A stretch of DNA of 64,000 nt from Pullichristensenella excrementipullorum (lineage in GTDB: Bacteria > Bacillota > Clostridia > Christensenellales > Aristaeellaceae), in assembly GCA_018713365.1 (NCBI GenBank), contig DVOU01000029.1, forward strand, positions 14,686-78,685. Reading direction: 5' to 3'. Positions within the stretch are counted from its first letter, which is position 1. The number at the start of each line of letters is the position of its first letter. This document shows positions 63,915-64,000 of the stretch, one piece after another. The position numbers and the translations under genes were made by a program. The notes under the pieces are model-generated. The model searched no databases. It was given only the letters and a program-made list of their open reading frames with translations, and was not told the DNA's origin.

Positions 63915-64000
63915 TTTACCAGCGTGGGCTTTGGGGGCTTGGGAGGGCTTGGGCGCTTGGGGCTTGGCGCTTGGGGGGCTTGGGCGCTTGGGCGCTTGGG
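63915..64000. repeat. G-rich GGGCGCTTG-type repeat at the window end
   Basis: Short GGGCGCTTG / GGGGCTTG units repeat to the window edge. The stretch 63768-63914 before it shows nothing I can support as a gene. Confidence 0.7.

Overview
The window reads as a chromosomal segment of a GC-rich (by eye above 60%), spore-forming member of the Bacillota, most likely class Clostridia. The evidence is Firmicutes-type gene order (the priA-def-fmt-rsmB-rlmN-prpC-prkC-rsgA-rpe run, the sepF-yggT-ylmH-divIVA run, ylxM-ffh-rpsP-khpA-rimM-trmD), a cotJABC spore-coat operon, AGGAGG-type ribosome binding sites and sigma-A promoters with mostly 17-bp spacers. The genus cannot be fixed from sequence alone. I see no prophage, insertion sequence, transposase or CRISPR array; almost everything is core genome.

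Layout. 1-1310: fakA-like DAK2 gene (cut by the window edge) and an Asp23 gene, divergent from rpmB. 1885-3699: three unrecognised membrane proteins. 3746-17007: a compact minus-strand housekeeping run of 13 genes (yicC, gmk, rpoZ, coaBC, priA, def, fmt, rsmB, rlmN, prpC, prkC, rsgA, rpe), many with overlapping starts and stops. 17180-21706: YerC-like regulator, pcrA, ligA. 21768-25074: a DUF3795 protein, a small kinase and a polar amino-acid ABC transporter. 25277-26374: ruvC-ruvA. 26438-29955: a GNAT enzyme, nfnB-nfnA and deoC. 30132-31131: cotJABC. 31434-34472: an unknown Cys-rich protein, two DegV lipid-binding proteins and lgt. 34647-38842: an orphan HlyD-like adaptor, then the cell-division genes. 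38962-41857: DUF5665, lspA, rluD, mgtE. 41893-43917: an alkyltransferase-like protein, DUF1292, a GNAT protein and an AT-richer secreted YbjN-like protein. 43970-47651: the SRP/ribosome-maturation operon. 47760-50513: DUF362 ferredoxin-like protein, fucU/rbsD, gpsA. 50632-55416: the potABCD polyamine transporter with its XRE-cupin regulator. 55744-59257: a ferrous-iron feo operon. 59343-63052: a lysine riboswitch driving a lysine-type ABC transporter and ending in a secreted repeat protein. 63100-64000: tandem repeats, initiator and elongator tRNA-Met genes, and a G-rich low-complexity tail.

How it fits together. PrkC and PrpC form a kinase/phosphatase pair embedded among translation and ribosome-assembly genes. 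FakA and the two DegV proteins point to fatty-acid activation and carriage. lgt and lspA supply the lipoprotein pathway that PotD appears to use. Iron uptake, lysine uptake, polyamine uptake and Mg2+ transport each carry visible cis-regulation.

The most interesting non-routine signals are: a compact array of three abutting hairpins plus a terminator in front of rimM-trmD; a long, possibly translated leader in front of a shortened mgtE; a GTTA-N8-TAAC motif found three times in the feo operon beside a DtxR-like regulator that lacks metal ligands; and a secreted three-module protein that ends the lysine-transport operon.
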